Below, one piece after another: positions 16,561-27,352 of a stretch of 64,000 nt of DNA (positions are counted from its first letter, which is position 1; each line of letters starts with the position of its first letter). This DNA comes from Cellulomonas denverensis (GTDB taxonomy: Bacteria; Actinomycetota; Actinomycetes; Actinomycetales; Cellulomonadaceae). Where the stretch lies: positions 310,001 to 374,000 of the forward strand of contig NZ_JAAXOX010000004.1 of the NCBI RefSeq assembly GCF_012396125.1, written 5' to 3'. Both the position numbers and the translations under genes were made by a program. Below the pieces are notes generated by a model that saw only the letters and a program-made list of their open reading frames with translations, did no database searches and was not told where the DNA came from.

Positions 16561-17267
16561 ACCGCGTCCTGGCCACCACCCGGCTGCACCTGAACAAGCG
16601 GGAGATGACCTTCCTGGTCCCGCTCTACATCACCGCCGTGGTCGCGGTGATCTCGATCCTGATCATGGTGCTGCTGATCCGCGCCGGACAGACCCCGGGC
16701 ACCCCGGACTGGATCAAGGGCGCCCGGTCCAACGGCGGCATGGTGTACAGCCTGTGCGGCTTCCTGACCTACATGGGCGTGCAGTCGGTCGCCACCACGT
16801 TCCCGTTCGGCCTGACCCTGGGCGCGACCCGGCCGCACTTCGTGCTCGGCACCGTGCTCTGGTGGGCGGTGACCGCGGCCTACCTGGCGGCGATCTTCAC
16901 CACGCTGCTGGCGATCGAGCTGCTCACCGACCACTGGTTCTCCGACATGTACATCTTCGACGTGTACCTGCTGGGCTCCGGGTCGCTGTGGCGGATGGCG
17001 CTGACCGTCTTCCTCGGCACGTTGAGCATCTTCAGCCTCGGCGGGGTGTTCGCCGCGTCCTGGGTCCGGTTCCGCAACCGCGGCCCGGTGGTGCTCGGCG
17101 CGGGGCTCGGGCTGCTGCTCCTGGTGGCGCTGATCGTGGCGGTGCCGTCGTTCCGGGAGATCATCGACGCGTTCCAGGCCTGGTGGCTGATCCTGGCCGC
17201 CGCGGTGGTGATCGGGGGGTCGGCGACCGGTACCTGGGCCTTCCTGCGCGGGAGCTCGGTGCGCTGA
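16557..17267 (+). CDS. ABC transporter permease, six-helix
   Basis: The 236-residue protein begins with a short basic helix (NRVLATTRLHLNKREM) and has six hydrophobic segments, e.g. FLVPLYITAVVAVISILIMV, AVTAAYLAAIFTTLLAIELL and GLGLLLLVALIVAVPSF. It is the membrane partner of the preceding ATPase. The transported compound cannot be told from sequence; a role in envelope stress or peptide export is inferred from the YtrA-type regulator. Confidence 0.75.
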   Translation: MNRVLATTRLHLNKREMTFLVPLYITAVVAVISILIMVLLIRAGQTPGTPDWIKGARSNGGMVYSLCGFLTYMGVQSVATTFPFGLTLGATRPHFVLGTVLWWAVTAAYLAAIFTTLLAIELLTDHWFSDMYIFDVYLLGSGSLWRMALTVFLGTLSIFSLGGVFAASWVRFRNRGPVVLGAGLGLLLLVALIVAVPSFREIIDAFQAWWLILAAAVVIGGSATGTWAFLRGSSVR

Positions 17268-17354
17268 CCTGCCGCTTCCCCGCTCCGGTCACCTCCAACG
17301 GGCCGGATGGGGCAGACTGAGGGCATCGCAATTCCCGGTGAGAAAGGTTCCACA

Positions 17355-18032
17355 GTGGAGGACGACGTCGTACTTTCGGCGCCCCTGTTCGCGGGGATGG
17401 ACCCCGAGGCGTCCCGCGCGCTGATCGCTTCCATGCAGCCCGTGCACGTCACCCGGGGTGAGGTGCTCTTCCACGAGGGCGAGCCGGGTGACCGGCTCTA
17501 TGTGATCCGCACCGGGAAGATCAAGCTCGGCCGCCGGTCCAGTGACGGGCGGGAGAACCTGCTCGCGGTGCTCGGCCCCGGGGAGATGTTCGGCGAGCTG
17601 TCGCTGTTCGACCTCGGCCCGCGCACCGCCACCGCCACCGGTGTCGCGGACGCCGTGGTGATGGAGCTCGGCCACGAGGAGCTGGTCGGCTGGCTGGAGA
17701 AGAACCCCGGCGTGGCCAAGCACCTACTCGCCGCCCTCGGCCGCCGGCTGCGCCGCACCAACGAGGCGCTGGCGGACCTGGTGTTCGCCGACGTGCCCGG
17801 CCGGGTCGCCAAGGCCCTGCTCGACCTGTCCACCCGGTTCGGCCAGCAGACCGACGAGGGCATCCGGGTCGCACACGACCTCACGCAGGAGGAGCTGGCC
17901 CAGCTGGTCGGCGCCTCCCGGGAGACGGTGAACAAGGCGCTCGCCGACTTCGCCGCCCGCAAGTGGGTCCGCCGCGAGGGCCGCGCGATCGTGCTGCTCG
18001 ACCTGGACCGGCTGGAACGCCGCGCCCGCTGA
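17355..18032 (+). CDS. crp: Crp/GlxR-type cAMP-responsive regulator
   Basis: The 225-residue protein starts at a GTG with GAGAAAGG seven bases upstream. The cyclic-nucleotide domain (about 15-125) has GEPGDRLYVIRTGKIKLGRRSSDGRE and FGELSLFDLGPRTATATG, including the R-T-A-T binding cassette. The C-terminal winged helix has LTQEELAQLVGASRETVNKALADFAARKW, the recognition helix of mycobacterial Crp/GlxR. It is a global regulator of carbon metabolism in relatives. Genomic position matches Rv3676. A strong hairpin follows. Confidence 0.92.
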   Translation: MEDDVVLSAPLFAGMDPEASRALIASMQPVHVTRGEVLFHEGEPGDRLYVIRTGKIKLGRRSSDGRENLLAVLGPGEMFGELSLFDLGPRTATATGVADAVVMELGHEELVGWLEKNPGVAKHLLAALGRRLRRTNEALADLVFADVPGRVAKALLDLSTRFGQQTDEGIRVAHDLTQEELAQLVGASRETVNKALADFAARKWVRREGRAIVLLDLDRLERRAR

Positions 18033-18041
18033 TCCACCCGA

Positions 18042-18077
18042 CCACGAGCCCCGGTGCACACGCGCCGGGGCTCGTGG
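18042..18077. terminator. Perfect 13-bp hairpin, terminator between crp and ridA
   Basis: CCACGAGCCCCGG (18042-18054) pairs with CCGGGGCTCGTGG (18065-18077) around a 10-base loop. It separates convergent genes, so it probably serves both. Confidence 0.75.
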
Positions 18078-18081
18078 CGTG

Positions 18082-18552
18082 TCAGTCCGCGATCTCGGCG
18101 ACGATCTCCAGTTCCACCGGCGAGTCCAGCGGCAGCACCGCCACCCCCACCGCGGACCGGGCGTGCACCCCGGCCTCGCCGAAGATCTCGCCCAGCAGGG
18201 TGCTGGCGCCGTTGATCACGCCCGGCTGCCCGGTGAACGACGGGTCGCTGGCGACGAAGCCGACCACCTTGACGATCCGGACCACCCGGTCCAGGTCGCC
18301 GTCCAGCAGCGCGGCGACCGCGGCCACGGCGTTCAGCGCACAGGTCGCGGCGAGCTCCTGCGCGGTCTCGGCCGACACCTGGGCGCCGACCTTCCCGGTC
18401 AGCGGGAGCTCGCCGCCGACGAACGGCAGCTGGCCCGAGGTGTGGATCAGGTTGCCGGTCCGGACCGCCGGGACGTAGGCGGCCACCGGGGCGGCGACCT
18501 GCGGCAGCTCCAGGCCGAGCGCCGTCAGCCGGTCGGCGACCCGGCCGGTCAC
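18082..18552 (-). CDS. RidA family (YjgF/YER057c/UK114) protein
   Basis: The protein has 156 residues from the GTG at 18552, which overlaps the DUF4177 stop. It contains IHTSGQLPFVGGELPLTGKVG, a conserved strand-loop, and HARSAVGVAVLPLDSPVELEIVAEI, including the Arg that holds the substrate carboxylate in RidA deaminases. RidA enzymes hydrolyse reactive enamine/imine intermediates from PLP enzymes. It is longer than classical RidA (about 130 aa) and matches the Rv3678c type. Confidence 0.88.
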   Translation of the reverse strand: MTGRVADRLTALGLELPQVAAPVAAYVPAVRTGNLIHTSGQLPFVGGELPLTGKVGAQVSAETAQELAATCALNAVAAVAALLDGDLDRVVRIVKVVGFVASDPSFTGQPGVINGASTLLGEIFGEAGVHARSAVGVAVLPLDSPVELEIVAEIAD

Positions 18553-18710
18553 TTCTCGCCCGTCGGGCGCTTGAGGTAGGCGACGAGCCCGGTCTCGGAC
18601 TGCAGGACGGTGACCAGTTCCCAGCCGTCCGATCCCCACTGGTCGAGGATCGCCTTGGTGGCGTGGACGATGAGCGGGACGGTCGCGTACTCCCAGGTGG
18701 TGGTGGCCAT
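18549..18710 (-). CDS. DUF4177 domain small protein
   Basis: The 53-residue protein begins MATTTWEYATVPLIVH and contains LDQWGSDGWELVTVL, the core of DUF4177. The ATG at 18710 is preferred to an in-frame upstream ATG. It is co-translated with ridA (four-base overlap). Its function is unknown; the pair is conserved beside whiB4-type genes in actinobacteria. Confidence 0.85.
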   Translation of the reverse strand: MATTTWEYATVPLIVHATKAILDQWGSDGWELVTVLQSETGLVAYLKRPTGEK

Positions 18711-18741
18711 GGGCGTCACCCTAACCACCACGGTGCCCGGC

Positions 18742-19041
18742 TCACAGAGCGGGGACGTCTCCCAAGGTCAGCAGCTCGTCCTTCCAGGACTCGACCTCCG
18801 GGTGGCGGCGCAGCAGTGCCCGGCGCTCCCGCTCGGTCATGCCACCCCACACGCCGAAGTTCGCCCGGCAGTCCAGCGCGTCGGCCAGGCACTCCAGCCG
18901 CACCTCGCACTGCTGGCACACGATGCGCGCGTCACGCTGGGCCTTGCCCTCGACGAACAGGTCGTCGGGCTCCACCCGCTCGACCCCGGCGGCGGACCCA
19001 CACGCCGCATAGGCCGTCCAATGACCGTCCGGTACGGACAT
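18742..19041 (-). CDS. WhiB-family Fe-S regulator (WhiB4/WblA type by context)
   Basis: The 99-residue protein has the four cluster-binding cysteines at 14, 42, 45 and 51 and the turn GVWGG at 63-67, followed by a basic C-terminal helix (ERERRALLRRHPE). WhiB proteins carry a redox-sensitive 4Fe-4S cluster and act with the primary sigma factor. The divergent class A PBP gene and the adjacent DUF4177-ridA-crp genes are the context of whiB4 (Rv3681c), called wblA in Streptomyces. GAGGGGGAT precedes the start. Confidence 0.92.
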   Translation of the reverse strand: MSVPDGHWTAYAACGSAAGVERVEPDDLFVEGKAQRDARIVCQQCEVRLECLADALDCRANFGVWGGMTERERRALLRRHPEVESWKDELLTLGDVPAL

Positions 19042-19267
19042 GCCATCCCCCTCGGTACCACGTGTCCCCTGTGGAGACGCCCGACCGGGTGCGGCTGACC
19101 GGCGGTGTCCCCCTGCTCCGCCAGACCGTACCGTCCGAGTCGTCCCACGTCACCACCTGTTCGGCTCAACGACGGCCCACAGCGCGGTGTGCAGGTCCGG
19201 TGCAGGTCCCGATCACGGGCCGGATCGCCGTGGAAGGGGCCGGAATCGCTCCCGTACCCTGACAGGT
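19042..19267. promoter_or_regulatory. Divergent whiB / PBP promoter region
   Basis: This 226-base gap must hold both promoters. For the PBP, TACCCT (19255-19260) ends seven bases before the ATG, which suggests a short or absent leader. GGAAGG at 19232 followed by CGTA at 19253 also resembles an ECF-type GGAA...CGT arrangement; neither reading is certain. Confidence 0.35.
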
Positions 19268-21681
19268 ATGCCTTCTCCCTCCTCGCCCCGCGGTCGGCAG
19301 ATGACCGCCGGCCAGGCGCTGGCGCTGTTCCTGGCCTTCCTGATGGCCTCCGGGATCGGTGGTCTGCTCGCCGCCGGCCTCGCCCTGCCCACGGTCGCGG
19401 TCGCCAACGGCGCCACCGAGCTGACCGTGCAGGCGTTCGAGGACCTGCCCGGTGAGCTGGAGCAGAAGCCGCTGGCGGAGAAGTCCGTGCTGCTGGCCGC
19501 GGACGGCACGCAGCTCGCCGAGTTCTGGTCCGAGAACCGCGAGGTGGTCACCCAGGACCAGATCTCCGAGCAGATGCAGAACGCGGTGATCGCCACCGAG
19601 GACCGCCGGTTCTACAGCCACGGCGGCATCGACCCCACCGGCACCCTGCGCGCCGCGGTCTCCAACTTCACCGGCGGGTCGACCCAGGGTGGTTCCACGC
19701 TGACCCAGCAGTACGTGAAGAACGTGCTGATCGAGGCCGCGATCCGGGAGGGCGACTACGCCAAGGCGGAGCAGGCGCGCGAGGCGGACGGCACCGAGGG
19801 CTACGCCCGCAAGCTCCGGGAGGCGAAGCTGGCCATCGCCCTGGAGAAGGAGATGACCAAGGACGAGATCCTCACCGCGTACCTGAACATCGCGCAGTTC
19901 GGCGTCTCGATCTACGGCGTGGAGGCCGCGGCGCAGCGGTTCTTCAGCAAGTCCGCCGCCGACCTGACCTACCTGGAGGCCGCCACGATCGCCGGCGTCA
20001 CCAACAGCCCCACGCTGTACGACCCGATCAAGAACCCGGAGACCTCCGAGGGCCGCCGCAACACCGTGCTGTTCCTGATGCACGACCAGGGCTACATCAC
20101 CGACGAGGAGTACGAGACCGGGCGGAACACCCCGCTGGCCGACACCCTGGTCCCCTCCGAGGCGAAGTCCGGCTGCATGGCCGCCGAGACCGTGGTCGGT
20201 GGCTCCGGCTACTTCTGCGACTACGTGACCAACGTGATCAAGAACGACCCGGCGTTCGGCGAGACCCCGGAGGAGCGCGAGGACCTGCTCTACCGCGGTG
20301 GCCTGACCATCACCACCACCCTGGACCCGCGGGTGCAGACCGTCGCGAACGACGCGGTCAAGAACAGCGTCCCGGTCGCCGACCCCTCGGGTGTCGGCGA
20401 GGCGATGACGATGGTCGAGCCGGGCACCGGCCAGATCAAGGCGATGGCGCAGAACCGCGACTTCAACAACACCTCCGAGGCCGGCGACCGGCAGACCTCG
20501 GTGAACTACAACACGAGCTTCGAGTACGGCGGCTCCACCGGCTTCCCGCCCGGCTCGACGTTCAAGGCGTTCACGCTGCTGCAGTGGCTCAAGGACGGGC
20601 ACTCGCTCAGCGAGCGGGTCAACGGCACCGCCCGGACCCTGAACACCAACCAGTTCACCGCCTGCGGGTCGCGGCTGGGCAACAAGAGCTACCCGGTCGG
20701 CAACGCCGAGGGCGGTTCCGGCGTGATGACGGTCGCCAACGCCACCCGGAACTCGGTGAACCTGGCGTTCCTGTCGATGGCGATGCAGCTCGACCTGTGC
20801 GACATCATGAACGGCGCCGCCGAGCTGGGCGTGGTCCAGGCCGGCAACGGTGAGCCCTTCGACGCGGTGCCCGGCAACGTGCTCGGCTCGCAGTCCACCA
20901 CCCCGCTGGCGATGGCCGCCGCCTACGCCACCTTCGCCTCCGGCGGCGTGTACTGCTCCCCGATCGCGATCACCCGGGTCCAGGACGCCTCCGGGGCCGA
21001 CCTGCCGATCCCGGACGCCGGCTGCCACCAGGCGATCACCACCGAGGTCGCCAACGCGATGGCCTACGCGATGAGCGACGTGTGGAGCGGCACCGGTAAG
21101 GGCATCGGCACCCCGAGCTACCCGGCGGCCGGCAAGACCGGTACCACCACCCGCAACGAGCACACCTGGTTCGCCGGCTACACCCCCCGCCTGGCCACCG
21201 CCGTGTGGGTCGGTCACCCGGACTCGATGACCCCGATGCAGCGGATCACCATCAACGGCACGTACTACCGCAACGTCTTCGGCGCCTCGGTGGCCGGGAA
21301 GGCGTGGAAGGCCGCGATGGACGGCGCCCTGTTGGACGGTTCGGAGAATCCGGGCTTCGGCGCGGCCAACTCCAACGAGATCTACGGTGCCCGGTCAGCG
21401 TGCCCTCCGTGGTCGGCCAGACCGTCGACGCGGCGAACCAGGCGCTCACCGAGGCCGGGTTCCAGGTCCAGACCGGCACCCCGGAGTACTCCGAGCTGCC
21501 GGTGAACACCGTGATCCGGCAGGACCCCTCCGGCAGTGCCACCCCCGGCTCGATCATCACGCTGATCCTGTCCCAGGGCCCGGACCCGGCGTCCCAGCAG
21601 CCCGGGAACTCCAACAACCAGGGGCAACAGGGCCAGGGCGAGAATCAGGGTCAGGGCAACGGCGGCGGGAACGACCGCTAG
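19268..21681 (+). CDS. Class A penicillin-binding protein with C-terminal PASTA domain, interrupted by a frameshift
   Basis: This bifunctional peptidoglycan synthase is of the PonA2 type by context (next to whiB, followed by a metallophosphoesterase, as Rv3681c-Rv3683). It has a short cytoplasmic start, one membrane helix (about 12-45), a GT51 domain with catalytic Glu near residue 111 (ATEDRRFYSHGG), and a transpeptidase with S430-T-F-K, a TRNSVN motif and K623-T-G. The frame is intact to about 21389, then continues in the wrong frame to a stop at 21505. In the next frame a PASTA domain (VPSVVGQTVDAANQALTEAG) and a Gln/Gly/Asn tail run to 21681. One missing C at 21390-21392 would restore an 804-residue protein. 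Either a sequencing error or a real truncation to 745 residues with a scrambled tail. Confidence 0.88.
21390..21392 (+). other. Apparent one-base deletion (frameshift) in the PBP gene
   Basis: The run GCCCGG at 21389-21394 sits exactly where the translation jumps from the transpeptidase frame (NSNEIYGA) to the PASTA frame (PVSVPSVVGQ). Adding one C gives a continuous reading frame. Confidence 0.75.
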
Positions 21682-22655
21682 TGGCGACCCGGCTCAACCG
21701 CGGCCTGGGCGCCGCGGCACTCGCCGGCGCCGGGGCACTGGCCTGGTCGGTGATCGAGGCGCAGCTGTACACCCTGCGCGAGTTCACCGTCCCGGTGCTC
21801 GCCCCCGGGTCGGCGCCGCTGCGCATCCTGCACCTGTCCGACCTGCACCTGACCCCCGGTCAGCAGCGCAAGATCGGCTGGGTGCGGGACCTGGCCTCGC
21901 TGCGCCCGGACCTGGTGGTGGACACCGGGGACAACTGGGCGGACCTGCACGCGATGCCCGCGCTGCTGCACGCCCTGGAGCCGCACCTGGACACCCCCGG
22001 CGCCTTCGTCTGGGGCTCGAACGACTTCTTCGCCCCGTCGCCCAAGAACCCCGCGCGCTACCTGCTCCGGGACGCCCGGGTGCAGCGCGATGTCCCGCCC
22101 GCCGAGTTGCCCTGGCGTGAGCTCGGCAAGCACCTGACCTCGGCCGGCTGGATCGACCTGGACAACCGCCGGGACGCCCTGGACGTCGCCGGCCACCGGA
22201 TCAGCCTGGTCGGCACCAACGACGCGCACCTGGACCTGGACCGGTTCCCCGGCCCCGAGGGCGACATCCGGCCCGCCGCGCACCAGGACGGCCCCGCCGC
22301 CCCCGCCCGGGTCACCGGCGACCTGCCGGACCTGCACCTCGGTGTGACGCACGCGCCCTACCGGCGGGTGCTGAACGCCATGCACGCCGACGGCGCCGAC
22401 CTGATCCTGGCCGGGCACACCCACGGCGGACAGCTCGCCCTGCCCGGCTACGGCGCCCTGGTCACCAACTGCGACCTCGACCGCGGCCGCGCCAAGGGCC
22501 TGCACGGCTGGCCCGGTGCCCGCCCGGACGCCCCGCACGGCGCCGACAGCACCTGGCTGCACGTCTGCGGCGGACTGGGCACCTCGCCCTACGCCCCGGT
22601 GCGCTTCGCCTGCCGCCCCGAGGCCGCACTGCTCACGTTGACCGCCGCGAGCTGA
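21681..22655 (+). CDS. Membrane-anchored calcineurin-like metallophosphoesterase
   Basis: The 324-residue protein starts at a GTG overlapping the stop of the PASTA frame (TAGTG), which itself supports the PBP gene originally reading through. An N-terminal membrane helix is followed by the metal-binding blocks LSDLHL, VDTGDNW, WGSND (where GNHD is usual; the H position is altered), THAP and GHTHGGQ. Orthologues of Rv3683 occupy the same place. Substrate unknown; a role in envelope metabolism is inferred from coupling to the PBP. Confidence 0.87.
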   Translation: MATRLNRGLGAAALAGAGALAWSVIEAQLYTLREFTVPVLAPGSAPLRILHLSDLHLTPGQQRKIGWVRDLASLRPDLVVDTGDNWADLHAMPALLHALEPHLDTPGAFVWGSNDFFAPSPKNPARYLLRDARVQRDVPPAELPWRELGKHLTSAGWIDLDNRRDALDVAGHRISLVGTNDAHLDLDRFPGPEGDIRPAAHQDGPAAPARVTGDLPDLHLGVTHAPYRRVLNAMHADGADLILAGHTHGGQLALPGYGALVTNCDLDRGRAKGLHGWPGARPDAPHGADSTWLHVCGGLGTSPYAPVRFACRPEAALLTLTAAS

Positions 22656-22697
22656 CCCACCGGGCGGACGGATTACCGAGCACCCCTCGGCGTCCGC

Positions 22698-22703
22698 TAT
22701 GCT
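22698..22703 (+). promoter_or_regulatory. Probable -10 box (TATGCT) of tRNA-Pro
   Basis: TATGCT lies 13 bases before the tRNA; TTACCG at 22673-22678 is a weak -35 candidate with a 19-base spacer. Confidence 0.4.
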
Positions 22704-22715
22704 GACTCGGCACCA

Positions 22716-22789
22716 CGGGGTGTGGCGCAGCTTGGTAGCGCGCCTCGTTCGGGACGAGGAGGTCGTGGGTTCAAATCCCGCCACCCCGA
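22716..22789 (+). tRNA. tRNA-Pro (anticodon CGG)
   Basis: CGGGGTG (22716-22722) pairs with CACCCCG (22782-22788), discriminator A at 22789. The anticodon arm CCTCG-TTCGGGA-CGAGG shows anticodon CGG, and GGTTCAAATCC is the T arm. CCA is not encoded. Confidence 0.95.
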
Positions 22790-22799
22790 CGTGGATGAC

Positions 22800-22831
22800 G
22801 AAGGGCCGGCACCGGAAGGTGCCGGCCCTTC
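22800..22831 (+). terminator. 14-bp hairpin after tRNA-Pro
   Basis: GAAGGGCCGGCACC (22800-22813) pairs perfectly with GGTGCCGGCCCTTC (22818-22831) around a GGAA tetraloop, ten bases after the tRNA. Its right arm is also the start of the 19-bp tandem repeats. Confidence 0.8.
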
Positions 22832-22901
22832 GTGCATGTCCGGGCCCTTCGTGCATGTCCGGGCCCTTCGTGCATGTCCTGGCCGGCCGTGCATGTCCTG
22901 G
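22826..22901. repeat. Four tandem copies of a 19-bp repeat
   Basis: Units begin at 22826, 22845, 22864 and 22883. The first two are identical (CCCTTCGTGCATGTCCGGG), the third differs at one base (TGG ending), and the fourth starts CCGGCC. GTGCATGTCC is invariant in all four. No spacer separates units. Confidence 0.85.
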
Positions 22902-22952
22902 CCGGTCGCGCGCGCCCGTTCGGCCCGCCCGAGCGGAGACCCGTCCGCGGCG

Positions 22953-23014
22953 CACGAGTGCGGAGAAACTGCGACGACTCGGGCGGTTCGGGCGACAGCT
23001 TCTCCGCACTCGTG
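22953..23014. repeat. Long inverted repeat downstream of the diguanylate cyclase gene
   Basis: CACGAGTGCGGAGAA (22953-22967) is an exact reverse complement of TTCTCCGCACTCGTG (23000-23014), with a 32-base loop. It lies 22 bases beyond the stop of the minus-strand cyclase gene and could terminate it, but the loop is long for a terminator. Confidence 0.7.
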
Positions 23015-23036
23015 ACGGCGCAGGGGCCCGAGCGGG

Positions 23037-24104
23037 TCAGCGCGGGGTCTCGACCGGCTCGCGGCTGGGGCCGCGGTGGTCGGTGGCGATCCGGAACCGG
23101 TCGCGGCCGGCCGCCTTGGCGCGGTACAGGGCGACGTCGGCGGCGGCCAGGGCGGTGCCGGGTGGGACGCCGGGGCAGACCGTGGCGATGCCGGCGGAGA
23201 AGGTCACCTCGGTGCCGACCTCCGCCCACTCCGTGCGCAGGGCGCGGAGCATGTTCATCGCCTGGACCGCCTCGGTGCGGGGCAGCACCAGGACGAACTC
23301 CTCGCCGCCGTAGCGTGCGGCGTAGTCCCGGCGGCGCAGGTGCTGGTCCAGCAGATGACCGAAGCCGGTGAGCACGGCGTCGCCGGCGGAGTGGCCGAGG
23401 GTGTCGTTGACCTGCTTGAAGTGGTCCAGGTCGATCACCACCAGGGTGTCCCCGCCCTGCACGCCGGCCAGGTGCTCCTCCAGGTCGCGGCGGTTGCCCA
23501 GGGCGGTGAGGACGTCGGTGCGGGCGTCCCGGCGCAGGCGGTTGAGCGCGTCGCGCTGGTAGGCGGTGGTCAGGGCCAGGATCTGTGCGATCCCCCACCA
23601 GATCAGCCCGTAGATGATCAGCCGGACCCCGGCCCGCGGGTCGAACACCGGCACCATCACCGTGTACGCGGCCAGCGCCACCGGGACCACGCCCACCGCC
23701 ACCCGCCCGGGGTGGAACAGCCCGAGGTACACGAAGCACAGCGGGATCAGGCCGACGTAGGCCCGCGCGGCGTGCTCGGTGGCCATCCCGATCACGGTCA
23801 GGGCGACCAGCACCAGCAGCGGGAACAGCACGGTCAGCCGGGACCCGTGCTGCCAGTCGACCAGGAAGCTACCCGCCGCGCCGAGCATCAGCACGCCGAT
23901 CATGATCCCGATCGCGGCCAGCTCAGCGGGTCGTAGCCCGAGCAGCCCCATGGTCAGGGCGATCACCGTGGCGCAGAACACCAGCAGCAGCCGGCCCACC
24001 GCCGCGGCGTTGCCGCCCACCCGCAGCCAGGACGGCATGTGGGTGAGCAGCCGGATCACCGTGGGGGTGGCCTGCGCAGACGACGCGGCCCGCAGCGAGG
24101 TCAT
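23037..24104 (-). CDS. Membrane-bound diguanylate cyclase (GGDEF domain)
   Basis: From the ATG at 24104 the protein has 355 residues. About six hydrophobic helices fill residues 30-185 (e.g. LLLVFCATVIALTMGLLG, YVGLIPLCFVYLGLFH), then a GGDEF domain with DARTDVLTALGNRRDLE, VVIDLDHFKQVNDTLGHSAGD and an intact active-site loop RYGGEEFVLVLP. It should make c-di-GMP from GTP. No RxxD inhibitory site is obvious four residues before GGEEF. The ORF is open to 24161, but MTSLRAASS is the more natural start. It is monocistronic. Confidence 0.9.
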   Translation of the reverse strand: MTSLRAASSAQATPTVIRLLTHMPSWLRVGGNAAAVGRLLLVFCATVIALTMGLLGLRPAELAAIGIMIGVLMLGAAGSFLVDWQHGSRLTVLFPLLVLVALTVIGMATEHAARAYVGLIPLCFVYLGLFHPGRVAVGVVPVALAAYTVMVPVFDPRAGVRLIIYGLIWWGIAQILALTTAYQRDALNRLRRDARTDVLTALGNRRDLEEHLAGVQGGDTLVVIDLDHFKQVNDTLGHSAGDAVLTGFGHLLDQHLRRRDYAARYGGEEFVLVLPRTEAVQAMNMLRALRTEWAEVGTEVTFSAGIATVCPGVPPGTALAAADVALYRAKAAGRDRFRIATDHRGPSREPVETPR

Positions 24105-24185
24105 GCCTGGTCCATCGGCACCCGCATGCGCGCGCTGAACACTCCGGGGAGACACCTGCACCGAATCCCCGCCAAGTCCTGAGCT

Positions 24186-26491
<2,306 letters not shown>

Positions 26492-26572
26492 GTCAGGACT
26501 TTCCTGCTCGGATCGGGTGGGCGCGTGAACGCCACGAGTCTAGGGGCTGGTCGCAGGGCGAGATGAGCCGTC

Positions 26573-27352
26573 TCACCACAGCTCGCTGCCCAGTTTGACC
26601 ACCAGCACCCCGACCACGACCAGGAACACCACCCGGACGAACCCGCTCCCCCGGGCCACCGCCGTCCGCGCACCCAGGTACGCCCCGGCGATATTGGCGA
26701 CTCCGACCATCAGGCCGAGCAGCCACAGCGGGGCGCCCTGCAGGGTGAACACGATCAGTGCGCCCAGGTTGGTCGCCGCGTTCACGATCTTCGCCTGCGC
26801 GGAGGCCGGTAGGAACGCGTAGCCCAGCACCCCGACCAGCGCGATCACCAGGAACGACCCGGTGCCGGGCCCGAGCAGCCCGTCGTAGGCGCCGATCCCG
26901 AAGCCGAGGCCGAGGGCGACCAGCAGGTGCGTGCGGCCCTGCCAGCGCAGCTCGGTGGCCCGGCCGACCGACGGGCGGGCGACCGTGTAGGCGGCGACGG
27001 CGACCAGCGCGACCAGGATCACCGGGATGAACACGTCCTCCGGCAGCGAGGACGCCAGCAGCGCACCACCCCCGGCCCCGACCAGCGCCGACAGCGCCAT
27101 CGGCCCGGCCGTGCGGAGATCCGGTTGCACCCGCCGGTAGAACGTCACGGCGCTCACCGAGGTGCCCATGATCCCGGCCAGCTTGTTGGTGGCCAGCGCC
27201 TGGACCGGGCTGATGCCGGGGATCAGCAGCAGGGCGGGCAGCTGGATCAACCCGCCACCACCGACCACCGCGTCCACCCAGCCGGCGGCGAAGCCCGCGA
27301 GCACGAGCAGGACGACGGTGGTGACCGACAGGTCGAGACCGGAGATCGTCAT
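26573..27352 (-). CDS. TauE/SafE (TSUP) family membrane permease
   Basis: From the ATG at 27352 the protein has 259 residues and about eight hydrophobic helices. Family hallmarks are GFAAGWVDAVVGGGGLIQLPALL near the N-terminus and the repeated GLLGPGTGSFLVIALV in the second half. TSUP proteins export or import sulfite, sulfoacetate, taurine-derived anions or other organic acids. The ATG overlaps the stop of the TetR gene (ATGA), so the regulator and transporter are one unit. Confidence 0.87.
   Translation of the reverse strand: MTISGLDLSVTTVVLLVLAGFAAGWVDAVVGGGGLIQLPALLLIPGISPVQALATNKLAGIMGTSVSAVTFYRRVQPDLRTAGPMALSALVGAGGGALLASSLPEDVFIPVILVALVAVAAYTVARPSVGRATELRWQGRTHLLVALGLGFGIGAYDGLLGPGTGSFLVIALVGVLGYAFLPASAQAKIVNAATNLGALIVFTLQGAPLWLLGLMVGVANIAGAYLGARTAVARGSGFVRVVFLVVVGVLVVKLGSELW

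Noticed and set aside
22826..22901. CRISPR array
   Set aside because: Units are contiguous at 19 bp without unique spacers, and no cas gene is nearby.
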